Shown in pieces: positions 9,601-22,995 of a stretch of 64,000 nucleotides of DNA (positions within the stretch are counted from its first letter, which is position 1; every line of letters begins with the position of its first letter). The stretch lies in contig CP137683.1 of the NCBI GenBank assembly GCA_037976565.1, forward strand, positions 11,997,923 to 12,061,922, given 5' to 3'. Below the pieces are notes generated by a model. The model searched no databases and was not told the DNA's origin. It saw nothing but the letters and a program-made list of their open reading frames with translations. The stretch is from Mesocentrotus franciscanus (lineage: Eukaryota; Echinodermata; Echinoidea; Camarodonta; Strongylocentrotidae). The position numbers and the translations under genes were made by a program.

Positions 9601-12600
9601 ATCATGCAGTGGATAGGTCATTTAGACCAGAAAATATTATAAATCGTCTGTTTTGAGCACAAAGGGCGTTAACCCTGTAAAACGACAGAAGTTGACAGAA
9701 TAAAGTTGCAAAGCTATGCTGAATCACATTCTTAGAAAAGCACTACTCACATTAAACATATATTCGCATCAGTGATTCTTTTATCAATGGTATTTTTTGT
9801 CATCGTTGATAACAGTACTTCAGACATCAGACTACTTGCTCCCTCTATATAGAAAACAATGCCTAAAAGGTGCCCGTTGGTCCCCATGATCCTCTTTTTC
9901 TTTAATATGTTAATTGAGAGCTGAGTTGATGAGATAACCACCTGTCAGTGACCATGCTGGGAGGTCTAATCCCTCCTGGTCAAACTAGTGCAGACGGGCT
10001 TTAAATAACAATCAAAATTGACTGATAAGCACCTTGAAAACTAATCCAACGTCAGCAACAATGATTCATCCATAATTGTTGTTTACAGTCCTCAAGAAAC
10101 CCAACACACTGACACTGCAACAGAAGGTCCACTCTCACCGGTCAACACAGCCGTCCAGCTCGACCCCCAGTGCATCTCACCCATATCAATGGCTAGGAGA
10201 AAGAAAGGAACGGGCAAGACCGCAAAGAAGAAGACCGTCACCGTGGCCAAGCCAACCAAGGAAGGCACCGAGAGGAACGGTGTGAGATTTCCAGCCAATT
10301 TGAATGTCCAGCATTCTGTGAATGCGGTGCTTTTGCAGACACCTGGGAAACTGACAGCGAAGGAGATAAGGGAGGGTAAGTCTCATCTGAAGGGAAAGAA
10401 GTCACAATGAAGTCCTTATTTTAACTTTCTTGGAAGATGTTGCAAATTGTTGAGAAGTAGGATTTCTAGGAATGAAACAATTTAAGATCAAATCACTTTG
10501 AGAGACGTTTGTTGGAAAAGATATAGGGTCACTGAACCAGGATTTTAATAGAGGGATCACTATTGATGAGGAGAAGGATGATGGTGATGATGATGATGAT
10601 GATGAAATTTGGTTAGGCTTTTCTTATAACTTCACAAAGAATAGATGTGATGTTATAAATACTGCTAAAATTTTCAGGTTTATCAATTCCTTTTTTTTGT
10701 TTGTTAAAAGAGTCGATTAGGCTTAAGGGGAATGAAAAGAGCAAAGAAATACACTGTAGTACCAAAGTAAGGGAGAAAAGGTCATAGAGCAGAGGTGCAT
10801 GAAAAAATTGAAAATGGATTGAAAAAAGAAAACGTGTATGTAGAGTTATTATTTCAACAAATTGTTGAAACTATTACACAAATTATTATATGAAGACTTT
10901 GCTATTGGCATTATCATTCTGAAGAATGGGCTGTTTGACAAAGTAAGCCAAAACTACACTTTAAAGCTTTCCTTCCCAAACTACGTGTATTTGATCATCT
11001 TAAACATGTTAAACCCGTACATAACTGTATGTATATCATCAGTTTGTTTTGTCTGTATTGAAGTATTGAAAATATTATCCATGTTTTTCCTTGTCTTCCC
11101 GTTGCAGCCGTACAGTCAAAATCAGGGACTGCCCAAGCTCTCAACCCAAGGCAATTAAAGGTAAAAATCATCATCAGAATGATAAGTTTTACACTTTAGG
11201 GTTTTGCATGGTTTTTAAAGGTCATGTTATTTCCGGAATGTGTACATATGGGACATCAAGACTACTTATTTCCAGACCTATATATGTGTTGGAAGAATCA
11301 CTCAAAATTTCCTCCCAATATGACAAATTCCATTTCCACCTCCCCCAATAATTAAAAACTGGAAATACATAGGAAATATCAGATATTCAGATTATAAAGC
11401 AATTGGATAACACCCATATGCTGCTCCCCCCCCCAATCTCCCCTTTTTTCTTGAATGGGAATCGAGCTGCAAAATAAATTCTCAATTTTGTTTCACTTTG
11501 CACAACTCACTGGATTGAGCTTTGGTGATTATCAACACCATATAGAATCTGCTAGATTTTCTTTCCCCCACAATTTATGTCATGATGTTATATTTAAATT
11601 GTATCATTTTCCAGGAAGCTGTGTTTGATAGAGAAGTGAGGGATGATGTACAGGCAGAGAGGAGAAACCAGATAAGATGGTGAGTGAGTTTATCCTAGAA
11701 ACAGATACCTTTTCACTGTTTGTTTGGGTTTTTTAACCAGAAGCTTCTGCAGCATGCAACATTAACAGAATGTTTATATGAGTTTGGAAACCAAAGACTT
11801 TCACAAATTCCAAAATTATCATGTTACAGTGTATTGAGATTTTTCGGAGCATTAATATTCTAGGAATCTTGACCACTCACAAAATTGGCAGAAGTTTCTG
11901 GTTTTACAACAAAGACCAATTCAGGGATTCCTAGAATCATTTGAAATCACAATGTTGAAGTGCATTTATTAAACCCCAAATACAATAAGCTAGTGAATGC
12001 CCTTCTAGAAGGATATGTCAGCAAAAACATTGTAATGAACAATTCTGTAACATTATGTAGTTTGTTCTTTCGAAATCAAAATCGCCCAGTACTGACATCT
12101 TCCCTTTACAATGATGATATTGGGGGACGACATAATAACAAAGTGCAATTTCATACCATCATTTAAAAAGTTTTTGATGTTTATATTACTGATTAAAATG
12201 TAGTTATTTAATTCATTATCAGAACACTAGCAGATAAGATACCTATCGAATTGAAAGACGGCCATTCTTAAATTCATGCTTTTCTCTTGAAACAGGCAAG
12301 TCCACCTAGGCAGAGATCAGATGCTCCAAGAAGAAAGATTGCAGATTGTAGAAACAAGAAAGGAAGCTCTCAAAGATTATCATGTACGTTATGCCACCCT
12401 ACCTTTATCATCTTGGGGTTTTTTTACAGTTCAATATATTGTTCATTCTATTTGATTGACATAGGGTTTATTCCAAGCAATGTTTCTTGTGAAGTTGTCT
12501 TCATGGACAGTTTACATGAAATGCATTTGAGTTTAACTCTCCTGTTTTATTTTTAAAGAAATTGAAAAATAAATATATCCTTAGTGGTAATGATTTGCCC

Positions 12601-15600
12601 TACATTTACTTCTTTTGATCATGAAGAACAAAATAGATATTCATAGTCAAAACATACAATATTCCAGGATGCAATTTCCACCCTAGCACATCAAATGTAT
12701 TCCTTTCTTTTTTCTTGCAGTTTAAGAGAGGAGATCCACTTCCAGAGATAGAATTCAATCGTGTCTCCACCACCTGCACCCAGCGCCGCACCTACCGGCG
12801 AATGACCCACGTCCCCGACCCTGTGGCCCAGTTTGACCTCTACTGCAATGACCCCTGGGCTATGAAGCACCGGGCCATAGGACGTTTCCAGCAGGCCGTT
12901 CAGAAGGTCATTCTGAGGCAGAGGGCGGCAGACAAGTGGTCCAAGTTGAGCAAGTTGATGGAGGAGTACAGGTCAGGGAATGCTGGGAAGGTGGAGAAAG
13001 GTAAGGGCTGGTATTCGTACAAGTGTCCTAATGTTTACAAGGAATTCATGTTTGCGATACCATTTAATAGTGAATATGCACTACACAAGTTAAGTCACAG
13101 TGGGATAATGAACAGGACTTGTCAGGTCTATTAGCAGGTTCAGTGTGACTTACCCGAGTGCAGTGCATATCACTAATGCACGAGTTTCAAAAAACGAATT
13201 ATTTGTTTTATAAAATGGGTCTCCAATATGAATATAAAGTTGAGAAATAAGCAACAAACTCGATTGAAATGCCAAGTCTCGCATAGTCATGGAGGCCGCA
13301 ATTTGCTTTATTGAATAACATCACATAAGCGCAGTCTCGATCTCGGTGCGCACATCAGTGTCCTTGTCAATTGAAACTGCGTGCATTTTATCACGTCTTG
13401 ATCTTGTACATGCATCTTAGCCATGCATTATCTATCTTTTGGTTATCACTCTTTGATTGGAACTTTTGTATGGTAGGCATGGTAGGAAATAATGATGCAT
13501 GGTCACGTGTTGTCATTAGACCAATTAGATCGCCTACATTCTAGAACCATTTTTATAATGCGTTTTATACCATTCAAATTTATAAATTGTGCACTTTCTT
13601 CCTCATGAAATTTCCTATCATCAAATTGTGTTTTTGGTGCATGTACAGTATATATTGATTTATCCTAATCTCTATTTTTTGTTATCATTTTTTTAATTAT
13701 TGTATTCTTTTCAGTGACCTTTGGTAATAATGGTGAGGCCAAATATGACCACCTACCGCTAGAAATCGGCTCTGACAAGTTACTGACCTACGCCTTCCCA
13801 TCATACATCTCACCTGACTACAAGGATGATATGGTAAGAGCTTTCAACTTCATGAGTAGCCATTTTATTTGTGATTTCAAAATGGCAACATGCCGGTCAG
13901 TTGTACTTTAAAATTGTAAAATTATTGTTCATTATTTGATTCTCATCAACCGACATGATCCTGTGACCATATCTCATCAATTTACATCTGAACTGGCACA
14001 AATGCGTATAAAGGACACCGCACACAAAATGGCAACACATCTGTCGCTAGCCGACAATTCAACTTCATGATTAGCCCTTTTATCTATGATTTCAAATCAT
14101 GAGATGGGTTTATGTCTGTCTTTGTGTGATATTTGTTTTGTCCTTTTATTTTGATGATGTGAAAATGAAGAAAGACAAATATTCTTCATTGCAAAAATAG
14201 AAAACATAGGAGAGAGTTTTGTATTAGTTTGATTTTGATATGTCCTTTAAATTTATTTGGATATCCCAGATTGTTTTTTTTTTTAATTCCTCATCACAGA
14301 TAAGAAAAATGTATTGCCTGCATGAATGCACTTTGACAGCACCAAACTAACTACTTGTAAGTAGGGACTGCCAAAAAATGATGTATGGAATGGATGCTGT
14401 ACATGTACATCAAGCATTATCAGTTGTCACATGTACATGCGTTTTGTAAATTCTGCAAAGGGGTATTCCATTTTGGAAATAATGTTTTAAGGAATACTAA
14501 TTTATACACCAATTAGCCCTATGTAAAATTAGATATTGTGGTCCTTGGGCCATTTTCCTTTTGTTGATAAGGCACTGACTTAACTTATGTTTGTTGTATA
14601 TACCAGGCCCCTGATGCGCTAGGCATTGTCCCTGCCAAGGCGACCGATATTGAGGTGAAGCGGAAAGTGCCCTACCTAGGCCTCAAGGTGCCCAAGCAGT
14701 ACCAGCTGATGGGGTACAAGGCTCACAGTGTACTGGATGCAGCCGGTGGTTATGTGGCACCCAAGCTTGTCAGACCCCTCAGGACTGGTGCAGAGGTGAG
14801 TTCAGTCATTACCGACCCCCAGCTCTTTAGCAGGGCATTGATTAGCCTTTTTTCCATTATTTGGAATATTCATACAACATCCATAGGTGGTCAGTTTTGA
14901 CAGACATACAGAGTTACTGCTTTTCCCCAATTTCATAATTGAAAATATGCAGGGTCGTGTGTAAAGGGGACTCAACATGTATTCAGATGACAATTGCTTT
15001 CTACATTATTTCATCAAAGAAATAGAATTAGGACTTGGGTTACAATTAAAATTGATGAGAGATTTAGCTTTAGGGTGAGGGTTAGGAACATAGTGTTTGG
15101 TCTTAATAGGTTGAAGCGAAGAATTTGGTTAGGTCATGGACTACATAGGTATTCTTCATGATTTTGTGTTAATTAGGCTTTCATATATTAATCTTTTTGT
15201 ACCCTACAATCCAGCATAATCAATGTCCCCACAATATTTTTGTCAAAGAAAATTCACTCACTTAAAGCTTAATGTACAGTCAGGTTGCTCGGATGATATA
15301 TATATTTTTTTTAAATGGAAATGAAGTTAGATATCCCCCAAATATGCTTTGAATTTCTTTTGACTTAGCCTTTCACCTTCACCATGACCTTCTCATTGAC
15401 TTTCAGGACGAGACAATCACAATGCCAGTACCTGAACCAGCATGGCAGGAGAAGGATGATGATGCAACCGTAGAGAGATTGGAAGGCATCGATGGGGAGG
15501 ATGATGACGAGGAGGAACCGATGGAGCTGGTTACGGGAGAGGCAAGGAAGACGGCAGCCCAGCTAGTGCCTCCCGCTGGGCTCTTCAAGTCTGTAGATTA

Positions 15601-18600
15601 CCCATCCCTTCATATATTTGTGAGTGGATACAATCAACAGTATAATGACCTTTTGTAATACAATCATTTTTTTTCATACCAAGATGAATTGCCTTGACAG
15701 TTTGTTAACATTTGTTTTGTGCAAATAAAAGTATGTTTGCATTAAACAGAATCCATGATAACGCAATGTATAAATTGTGGCTCAATTTGAAAAATGTTCA
15801 CCTACGTGTAGTATGATTTGCTTGCTTTTACGCAATAAATATTCCTTACATGTAGTGAAATATGTTCCTTCCCTCTTTAGAAGACTTTCCTTTCAATAAA
15901 AAGCATAATATAAATCAGACAGTACAGACAAACTTGTGTGTGCTAAAATAAGAATAAAAATTACACACCCTTTCCATCTATGTGCATATTATATGTATAT
16001 GTAATATATTTATATATGTGTGTGTGTGTAAAAAGGTACAATTCTTAGGTGTGTGCCATTTTATGAATAATCATGTATTCTTCCTGCTGTTTTGTTGTCA
16101 CTTAATGCAGTATTCAATCCATTCTGAAACATTAGCATGCATCTCCATTTGTGTTTCCCATTCAGAACCCTGCGCCCGGTCTTCAAGTTTTCTTACCCCC
16201 GTTGCCCTACGCCGAGGTGGATCCCGACTTCCATCTGTGCCCCTTGCCCAGGTACACCCACTCAGATCCTAGGAATAAACATGGAGCGACCCTCAAGAGA
16301 TACCTGGACAAAGAGGTATGTACATATACAGTCAAACCTGTCTTAATGGCCACTTCTGTATAAAGGCCAACTGTCTATAGTGGCCAAGTATTTTGTCTAC
16401 CTTGAGAAAAAGAATGTGTGTTGTAGATCCTGTCTAGAAAGGCCACCTGTCTGCAGTGGCCATAAATTTTTCTGATTCCCTTGAGTGGCCTTTATAGACA
16501 TGTTTGAGTGTGCATATATACATTATTTAATTTCTCTCTCTCTCTCTCTCTCTCCCCCTTTTCTCTCTCTCTCTCGCTCTCTCGCTCTCTCTACCCCTTT
16601 TCTCTCTCTCTCTCAGCAGCATATAAGTCCAGACTTAGTTACCTGGATGGAAACTGAAGAAAGTAAAAAATCACTGTGGTCATTTTTAAAGTGCAGTTCT
16701 CTAAAGATGACCAGCAAAAGTTGAGTTTGGCATTCTAAGCAAATGTCTAGATTGCCATACTGGCAACCCCGAATAACCTAAGCAAGAGCCAACTAATGAC
16801 TTTCACCTTTTTTTCCTCCAGGATGTAATAAAAGGAGTGATGGCGTGGAAGAAGTTCCCATCTCAAGGACTGGTCTCGCTGGCAAACACACCAACCCTAA
16901 CCAATGTCTGGGTTCCAAGATGGTGAGTATAAACAAAATCACCATTCAACCATTGAAATTAATGATAAAGCAGAGTACTGGTCGGGCAATTCATTATGAA
17001 AGAAAATGTCAGTATTAAAGTGCTTGGGAAAGGTTGAGGTGTATGAGAATTGTATTGCGTAGTGTGAATCATCAAGATCAGGGGGGGGGGGGTTATAGAT
17101 TTGCAGTCAACTTCCAACATTAACTAAATTAGGAACATCAGCCCGGGACCAAATAATTAATAAATCTAACCCTAACGTTATACCTAACCTAAAAATCCTA
17201 TTGCCACCCTAACGCTTCTCCCGTATAAAATAGAGCCCAGAGAAAATGTTGTCTGCGCAAGTGTGTGGTCATCGATGTTTAGTGTATTGTGCATAACTTT
17301 GTTGTTGATTCATGCTATTCTTGTATCTTTCAAACCAACAGGACGGATACCTTCAGTCCAGATCTACTGCCAGAGTCGGTACCAGAGCTTCTGGATGGGT
17401 TACCAACCGAAGACAAGGAAAACATCCTCTCAGATGACTCGTAAGTCACATCATTTTTTCTGCCAGCCATCCTTATTATGAAGGAATCTTTTTTGCTTTT
17501 TGGCCTTCAAACTGATTATTATTATTATTATTTTATTTAGCAATTAACAAAATACATAAGAAATCAGAAAACAGATAATAGACTATATATATAAATAAAA
17601 GATAATACAACCATTGGTACACCAAGGACAGGGAAAAAAAAGTTAACCTAATAACTATGGCAAAAAGCCTTCTGTCCCAGTCCCAGTTCCACCCATGTAG
17701 CTGTCTTTACAATACATTCACACCTGTCTAAAAAGGTCACTCAAGGAAAACAGAAAAAGTGGCCACGGTACAACACTTATTTCTTACTCAAGGGAGACAA
17801 AATGCATGGCCAGTATAGACAGATGGCCTGTACAGAGAAGTAGCCACTATTAAAGATAGGTTTGACTGTATATGTATTTTCCATGTTAGCATATCTTATG
17901 TATGTTTTGTTCTTGCAGTGAGGATGATGATGATGATGATGAAGCGAAGGAGGAGAAAACACACAACGTTGCCTTGACACCGAGTATGGTCAATGCCGAG
18001 TTCCCACTTATTGTCCCACCATTAACTCCAGACCAACAACAGCAACCCTCTGAGAGGTAAGCCGTGTGGTATCATTTTGAAGTGGAGGCTACTATTTCTT
18101 GTGGATGGGGTTGTTTAGTTCAGTTTTTCCCCTTCCTTCGTATTACCATCCCTCCTACAAGAAGGTAATTCAGCATGAGCTCAGGAGATAGTGGTAGTGG
18201 TGATGGAGATGGTGGTGGTAATGGTGTTGGTGGTATAGGTTGAGGTGGTGGTGGTGTTAATGTGCTCTTCAGGCACAGAATCTGATCTGACACTTAAACA
18301 CAATTCCATAAAGCCTTGAGCGCAGATCAAGTCTATAATTTGGTCAGTCTGTGGTAGGGGGAGATGTGGTTCAGTAGACCATGCAGTCTGCATAGTGGCA
18401 TGTTTCAGACAGTCTGTTACAGACACAACTAATAAGAGGTTGTGCCTGCAAACTAGTGTTGATGGTATCTGTGGAGATGGTGGTGGTGGTGGTGGTAGAG
18501 ATAGTTTGAGAGGTGATGGTGGTGGATATGACGGTGAGAGGGTGCTTGAGGTGTTGTCATTTGTAGTACAATAATGTACTTGTGTTAAATTACATCTTCC

Positions 18601-19619
18601 CCATGTACAAACTTTGCATCAAGAGGTTGGGAGATGCCAGTTTTGCTTCAAAATCTGTGATGCCTTTATGATTGACTACATCAAGTTCGCTAGCACCTCG
18701 GCGACATTACCCTTGTTTATGTTGATAATGTTAGTCTTTGTTGTTACAATGTTGTATTGTCGACGTCATCCTTGCTCTTTTGTTGTTGACATTGTTATTG
18801 TTATTTGCTGTTGTTGTTGACATTGTCTTTGCTGTTTTTGTATGTGATTGATTACTCTGCAGTGAGGAGTTTCCCTATGGTTCCAAGCTTCCTACGCACA
18901 ATAACCCAGTCTCATCGAATGGACCGGTTCCTAGGTAAGTACACACCTGGGCCCTGTTTCACAAGACTTCTGATCAGTAATAACGGCTGCAATTTCCTCA
19001 CAAATTTGCTAATAGCGTTTCACACGCAATAGCTTCTGTAGCTTAAATGTATATCAGTTATTGGTATTTGTTACTGCTCATAAGTTTCTTGAAACAGGGC
19101 CCTGATTAGGTGTTAGTGGATGAGGGAGCAAGAGCTTGGACTTTTTTTTAAAGCTTTTGGAAGACTATTACCCCCTTGGTTAGTTTTAGAGGGTATCACT
19201 CCTATCACTCAATTATGATGTTTTGGTTTCCATTTGAGTAGAATAATCAGCAAGAACAAAACATAAATCTGACATTTGGGCAATTACTGTGTAGCAAAAT
19301 GACACAAAAACACTACTTCTGGACATCTTTATATAGATTAATAGTAGACACAAACGTTCTTTAAATTTTAATTAGACTTAAGAAACAGGTAGAAGAAGGC
19401 TTTCAAATGTACCCAATAGAACCTGTACTTTTATTTATTCCTTCTTACACGAATATTTCTCTTCCCTTCCTCCCTTCCTCTATGTTTTGCAGGGAGAAGA
19501 GAGAACGCGAGCTGGAGTTATTCCTGAAGAAGCGATACAACAAAGTTGGGGAGAAGATCCAGGAAAGAGTCACCCATATGAATAACCTTACCATCGACCC
19601 TGACCTTGTCTTACATTGA
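6659..19619 (+). CDS. CFAP221: CFAP221 / PCDP1, ciliary central-apparatus protein (19 coding exons)
   Basis: Exons: 6659-6812, 7254-7354, 7985-8166, 8486-8583, 9148-9408, 10089-10375, 11108-11160, 11615-11679, 12296-12383, 12721-13000, 13715-13833, 14607-14795, 15407-15619, 16166-16315, 16822-16922, 17342-17440, 17919-18056, 18863-18934, 19493-19619. All junctions are GT-AG and phases agree, except that exon 3 needs one extra base. The product is then about 925 aa (human about 840). An N-terminal MSP/ASH-like beta domain ([29 protein letters not shown], residues about 55-270) is followed by a basic linker. A helical middle region ([35 protein letters not shown]) and Pro-rich repeats with an acidic DDDDDD patch come next. 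Known of the family: FAP221/PCDP1 sits in the C1d projection of motile cilia and binds calmodulin; loss causes ciliary dyskinesia. The ATG follows GCGACC, a good Kozak context. Confidence 0.93.
7985..8166 (+). CDS. CFAP221: CFAP221 coding exon 3, with apparent single-base deletion
   Basis: The exon enters in phase 0 and reads [17 protein letters not shown] through KKRDRLVPG, then hits a TAG at 8108-8110. One frame over, from GGGCTG near 8088, it reads [19 protein letters not shown] and on to IHCQ at a perfect donor. Both halves are family-typical, and the family has PGLS at this junction. One base (most simply a G in the GGG at 8086-8088) is therefore missing from this copy. Since all other exons are intact, an assembly or sequencing error is more likely than a dead gene. 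Confidence 0.85.
16321..16512 (+). repeat. Interspersed repeat, forward copy, CFAP221 intron 14
   Basis: Begins TACATATACAGTCAAACCTG and contains several echoes of GTCT-(A/T)-x-GGCCA. The reverse complement recurs at 17708-17878. The two copies flank coding exons 15 and 16 in opposite orientation. Confidence 0.85.
16526..16616. repeat. (CT)n microsatellite tract
   Basis: Three CT-rich blocks separated by CCCCTTTT and CGCT variants, directly after the interspersed repeat in CFAP221 intron 14. Confidence 0.9.
17708..17878 (-). repeat. Interspersed repeat, inverted copy, CFAP221 intron 16
   Basis: Reverse complement of the repeat at 16321-16512 over its whole length, including the terminal TACAGTCAAACC block (here GGTTTGACTGTA at 17860-17871). 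Diverged but collinear. Confidence 0.85.
18949..19102. mobile_element. TIR element (MITE), family B, copy 1, CFAP221 intron 18
   Basis: 154-bp element with terminal inverted repeats GGGCCCTGTTTCA...GAAACAGGGCCC. The arms remain alignable for about 35 bp (ACTTCTGATCAGTAATAAC against GTTACTGCTCATAAGTTTC). It has no coding capacity. A sibling lies at 24835-24986. Confidence 0.8.
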
Positions 19620-19675
19620 CTTTTGCCAAGATGACCGATGCCTGAACACCAAATATTTCCTGTTTCCATTTGTTG

Positions 19676-19774
19676 TTCTTGAAGAAGCAATACAATAAAC
19701 TGGAAGAGAAGATCCAGGAGAGAGTCACCCATATGAATTACCTTACCAATGACCCAGATCTTATCTTACATTGA
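19676..19774 (+). pseudogene. Tandem copy of the CFAP221 terminal coding exon
   Basis: This 99-bp block repeats 19521-19619, the last 33 codons of CFAP221 including the stop, at a spacing of 155 bp. It keeps an open frame ([20 protein letters not shown]..) ending in the same LH-stop, with six substitutions. Downstream sequence such as GATTTCCTG...TTGTTGTTTTCCTGCAG at 19801-19834 resembles a third, decayed repeat of the intron end. The copy lacks the first part of the exon. The nearest AG (19683-19684) would not join it in the right frame, so it is probably 3' UTR. Use as an alternative last exon is not excluded. Confidence 0.7.
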
Positions 19775-21386
19775 TCTTTGTGTGGATGATTGATGCTTTT
19801 GATTTCCTGTCCCTGATTTGTTGTTTTCCTGCAGCATGTGCTACCCTATTTCACTCTTGACCAGACACCAAATCAAATAAGAACAGCCAGATCGTATTTG
19901 AAATATTTTTGAAACATTTGAAACATGAAATAAGTATGTAACATTGTAAAGATTGTTCCTGAGGAAGATCCGATAATGAAACAGTGAATGAAACTTTATA
20001 ATATTTAAATTGTGAAAGGTCAGTAATGGGATGTAATCAATCATAAACATAGTGACATGGTAGGGCTTAAAGCAAGTGTTTCAGGATTCATGGAAACCGA
20101 TGTTTCAAAATGTTCAATCCCCACTGTACTTGACTATAATTTGTAAAGGTATAGTGTTTGAAAAGGCATTCCACTTCTCCATTTCTGATATTTTGATGGA
20201 TGGTAGAAAGTTGGGAGAGCGTGATATATTTTGATGGAAGCAAATCATCATTTCATGGTACAGGATATTCTTCTTTGTGGAACACTTGTCACGTCAGGAG
20301 AAACGATTACAGACTTTAGCTTCTGTCAGAAACCTGCAATACTACGCGTAACACAAAACTTTTGATTGGTTTCACCATCTTCAAACTGGCGCGTTTAGAT
20401 TCCTACAGGTAGACACACATGAACATCAAAAAAGATCTGATATGTCAGTTTAGCACCCTGATCATTTTTCTTGTGGTTTTACTTTAATATTTTCCTCTAA
20501 TTTATAGTCTCCTCTAACATCTGTATTAAAGTATTTATATCAACTGTCATCGCTTGTACTCTTTAACAAATCCGTCCATAGAAAGCCCATAAATGGCTTC
20601 ACCACCTTGAGATTTGTAGTGAAGTGAAATGATCAATAGAAATTATTAGTTTCAAATTTGATGAATATGCTAATCATTTACTGTGCAGGCATTAAACCAT
20701 TACGTGTATATGAAATAAGAATATGCCATAGATTTTTGCTATATGAAACATGTACAAAAATTGAGACATCTTGTGTATGAAGTTTATACTAATACTAATA
20801 GAAGTTTCTTATCCTAAATTTATAAGGCAAACATCCATGATATTCTTTGTATACATGTCAATTTTTAAACATGCATTACCAAACCTTGAGCTTTTGCTAA
20901 TTGTTTGTCCGGTATCTTTTCAATCTGAAGGTTGATTTTTTTTTGTATGTGTATGTATCATATGTAAAAATGATAATAGAAATTGTACATATCAGAGTGC
21001 CTTTTATATAAATATGATTCAACACTCGTGAATTTTACATGTCTATCTTTTGTGATTTATTTCTCAACCCTTTCCTTTATTTCTTGTTGAAAATTTGTGA
21101 TCATACTTTTTGGCTGATCCATTTTGTTTGTTTTTCCCCTCTATTCTCCAATCTTTCATCAAATCAGCTTACTCCACAGACCAATTTAAGAAAATCTTGA
21201 AAACTTTATGATCTCTTACTAGAATAGTTAACCCCTTTTCATTTAATTCATTAATTTCTAGTTTAATTCAATATCTATATTATTTATTTTGTAAACAGTT
21301 ATATATAGTGTACTATTGTACGTGGTAGGGCATACCAACTATAGTTTTTTTGTAATCATTTTTTTGTTATAATCATTATCGTTCGC

Positions 21387-21422
<36 letters not shown>

Positions 21423-21810
21423 CTACATACTCAAAAATTCTTACAACACAAGGAATGACTGCTGAATTTATGTATTTTCTATTTGGGTTTGGTTTAATTC
21501 CATGCAAACATAAATATATTTAAAAAGAAAAATTACTTGTAATGTAATGAATCATTTGTTAAATACTAGCCAATACTTGTAGAATCAAGTCATAAAAACT
21601 ATATATTTTCAGGCAAACAAAAATAAATGCAAACTATATGAGAAACTTGGTGCAAAATTTGTGCAAAATACTGCACCTGAGAAAAACTAAAACCTGGTAT
21701 ATATCGAACTACTTTTAAACAAAAACGTTGATGTAAATATATTGAGCAAATATAACCCAAGGCTACATATATGTTCTCGTTTCCATACACTTTATATTCT
21801 ATTTCTTAAT
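19775..21810. other. CFAP221 3' flank / intergenic
   Basis: No gene recognised. AT-rich DNA that probably includes the CFAP221 3' UTR. A (TC)n-(AC)n microsatellite lies at 21384-21421. Several TTTATT/AATAAA hexamers are present, but no poly(A) site can be chosen from sequence alone. Confidence 0.6.
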
Positions 21811-22093
21811 CAGGGTTCCCACAAAAATTTTACAACCGAATTTCATGACTATCCACGTCCCATATCTTCCTTTTTTCATGACCACGTAAGTCCCGATTTG
21901 GTATGGGTTGTGGCATCCAAGCAGCGTATGAATGCCATGTAGTGAGATATATTATTTCCTGTATGTGATGGCCCTCTAGCAATTTACTTGACTTTCCATG
22001 ACTTGGGGGTGCTTTCTCTTCTTTTTCTCTTTTTTCATTTACCATGCCTAAAAAAAACATTTCCATGACTTTCCCATAACCATGGGAACCCTG
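21811..22093. mobile_element. hAT-like TIR element, CAGGGTTCCCA ends
   Basis: 283 bp bounded by CAGGGTTCCCA and its complement TGGGAACCCTG, with internal TTCATGACT/ATGACTTTCC motifs echoing on both arms. The ends look like hAT termini. Flanks TTCTTAAT and TTAATCTA share TTAAT but are not a clean 8-bp duplication. No transposase; non-autonomous. Confidence 0.65.
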
Positions 22094-22995
22094 TTAATCT
22101 ATAGATGATATCGCTGCATGAAGAATATTCATTTTTGTGCTTTCTATGTCAAGTAAGAATACATGGCAAGCATGTTATCCAAGCGATCAGGATTCTTTGG
22201 AGGTGCAAATAACATAATCACTTGCTATTGGGAAATATAATGGACTAATAATTTAATACCATTATCAGCATCTGACTTGGAGGAGCCTGAGGGGGTGATT
22301 TTTTTTAAAGAACCAATCACACAAACAAGCTTATAATCTGCATAAAATTATAAGTTAACATATAGGAATTGCACAACTGCAGGTCCAACTGTTGTGCAAT
22401 AATGCCACAATTTTATTATATCATGCATTTTATCTTCCACTTCAACTTATTCATTTATCATTTAGTCATACATAAAATTGGATATTACAACTTTTCTTAG
22501 GGATGAATAGCAAACTCACTGATGTATTGGTGTAATTTACTAACAAAAATCCTACTACACAAATATATAAATATCACATTATGCCATGAAGCAATTGATA
22601 AATATGATAAATACATACATATTTATTAACTTTATATATTTTTTACAATGCTTGCATAATGCAACCTGAAATAACATTTTGCACACACTTTCATGATGGA
22701 AACAAAGCAAAAAAAGACAATACCATTTCTATACTATACAACTCATTTTAAAAATGTCTTTCATTAAAAATCACATTTGCCAGACACAATAATGGCTTAT
22801 ATCCAAATTTTGTTTACAATCAAATAACTGAATTTTTGACAATATAATCTCAAAAGCCTTCCAAAACTGAACTCGCGGGCACTTTCAATACCTGAATGCA
22901 GTGCCTATAAGGATTGTGTTCGCATTAAGAAATGGGCTGAAGAAATTTCTTTTCTACATGAAGGATGGGTTCTTGGAAGTCTTTGTAATTGTACT
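22094..22995. other. Intergenic, AT-rich
   Basis: Nothing recognised. Low-complexity AT-rich sequence between two TIR elements, with no ORF showing family motifs. Confidence 0.6.
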
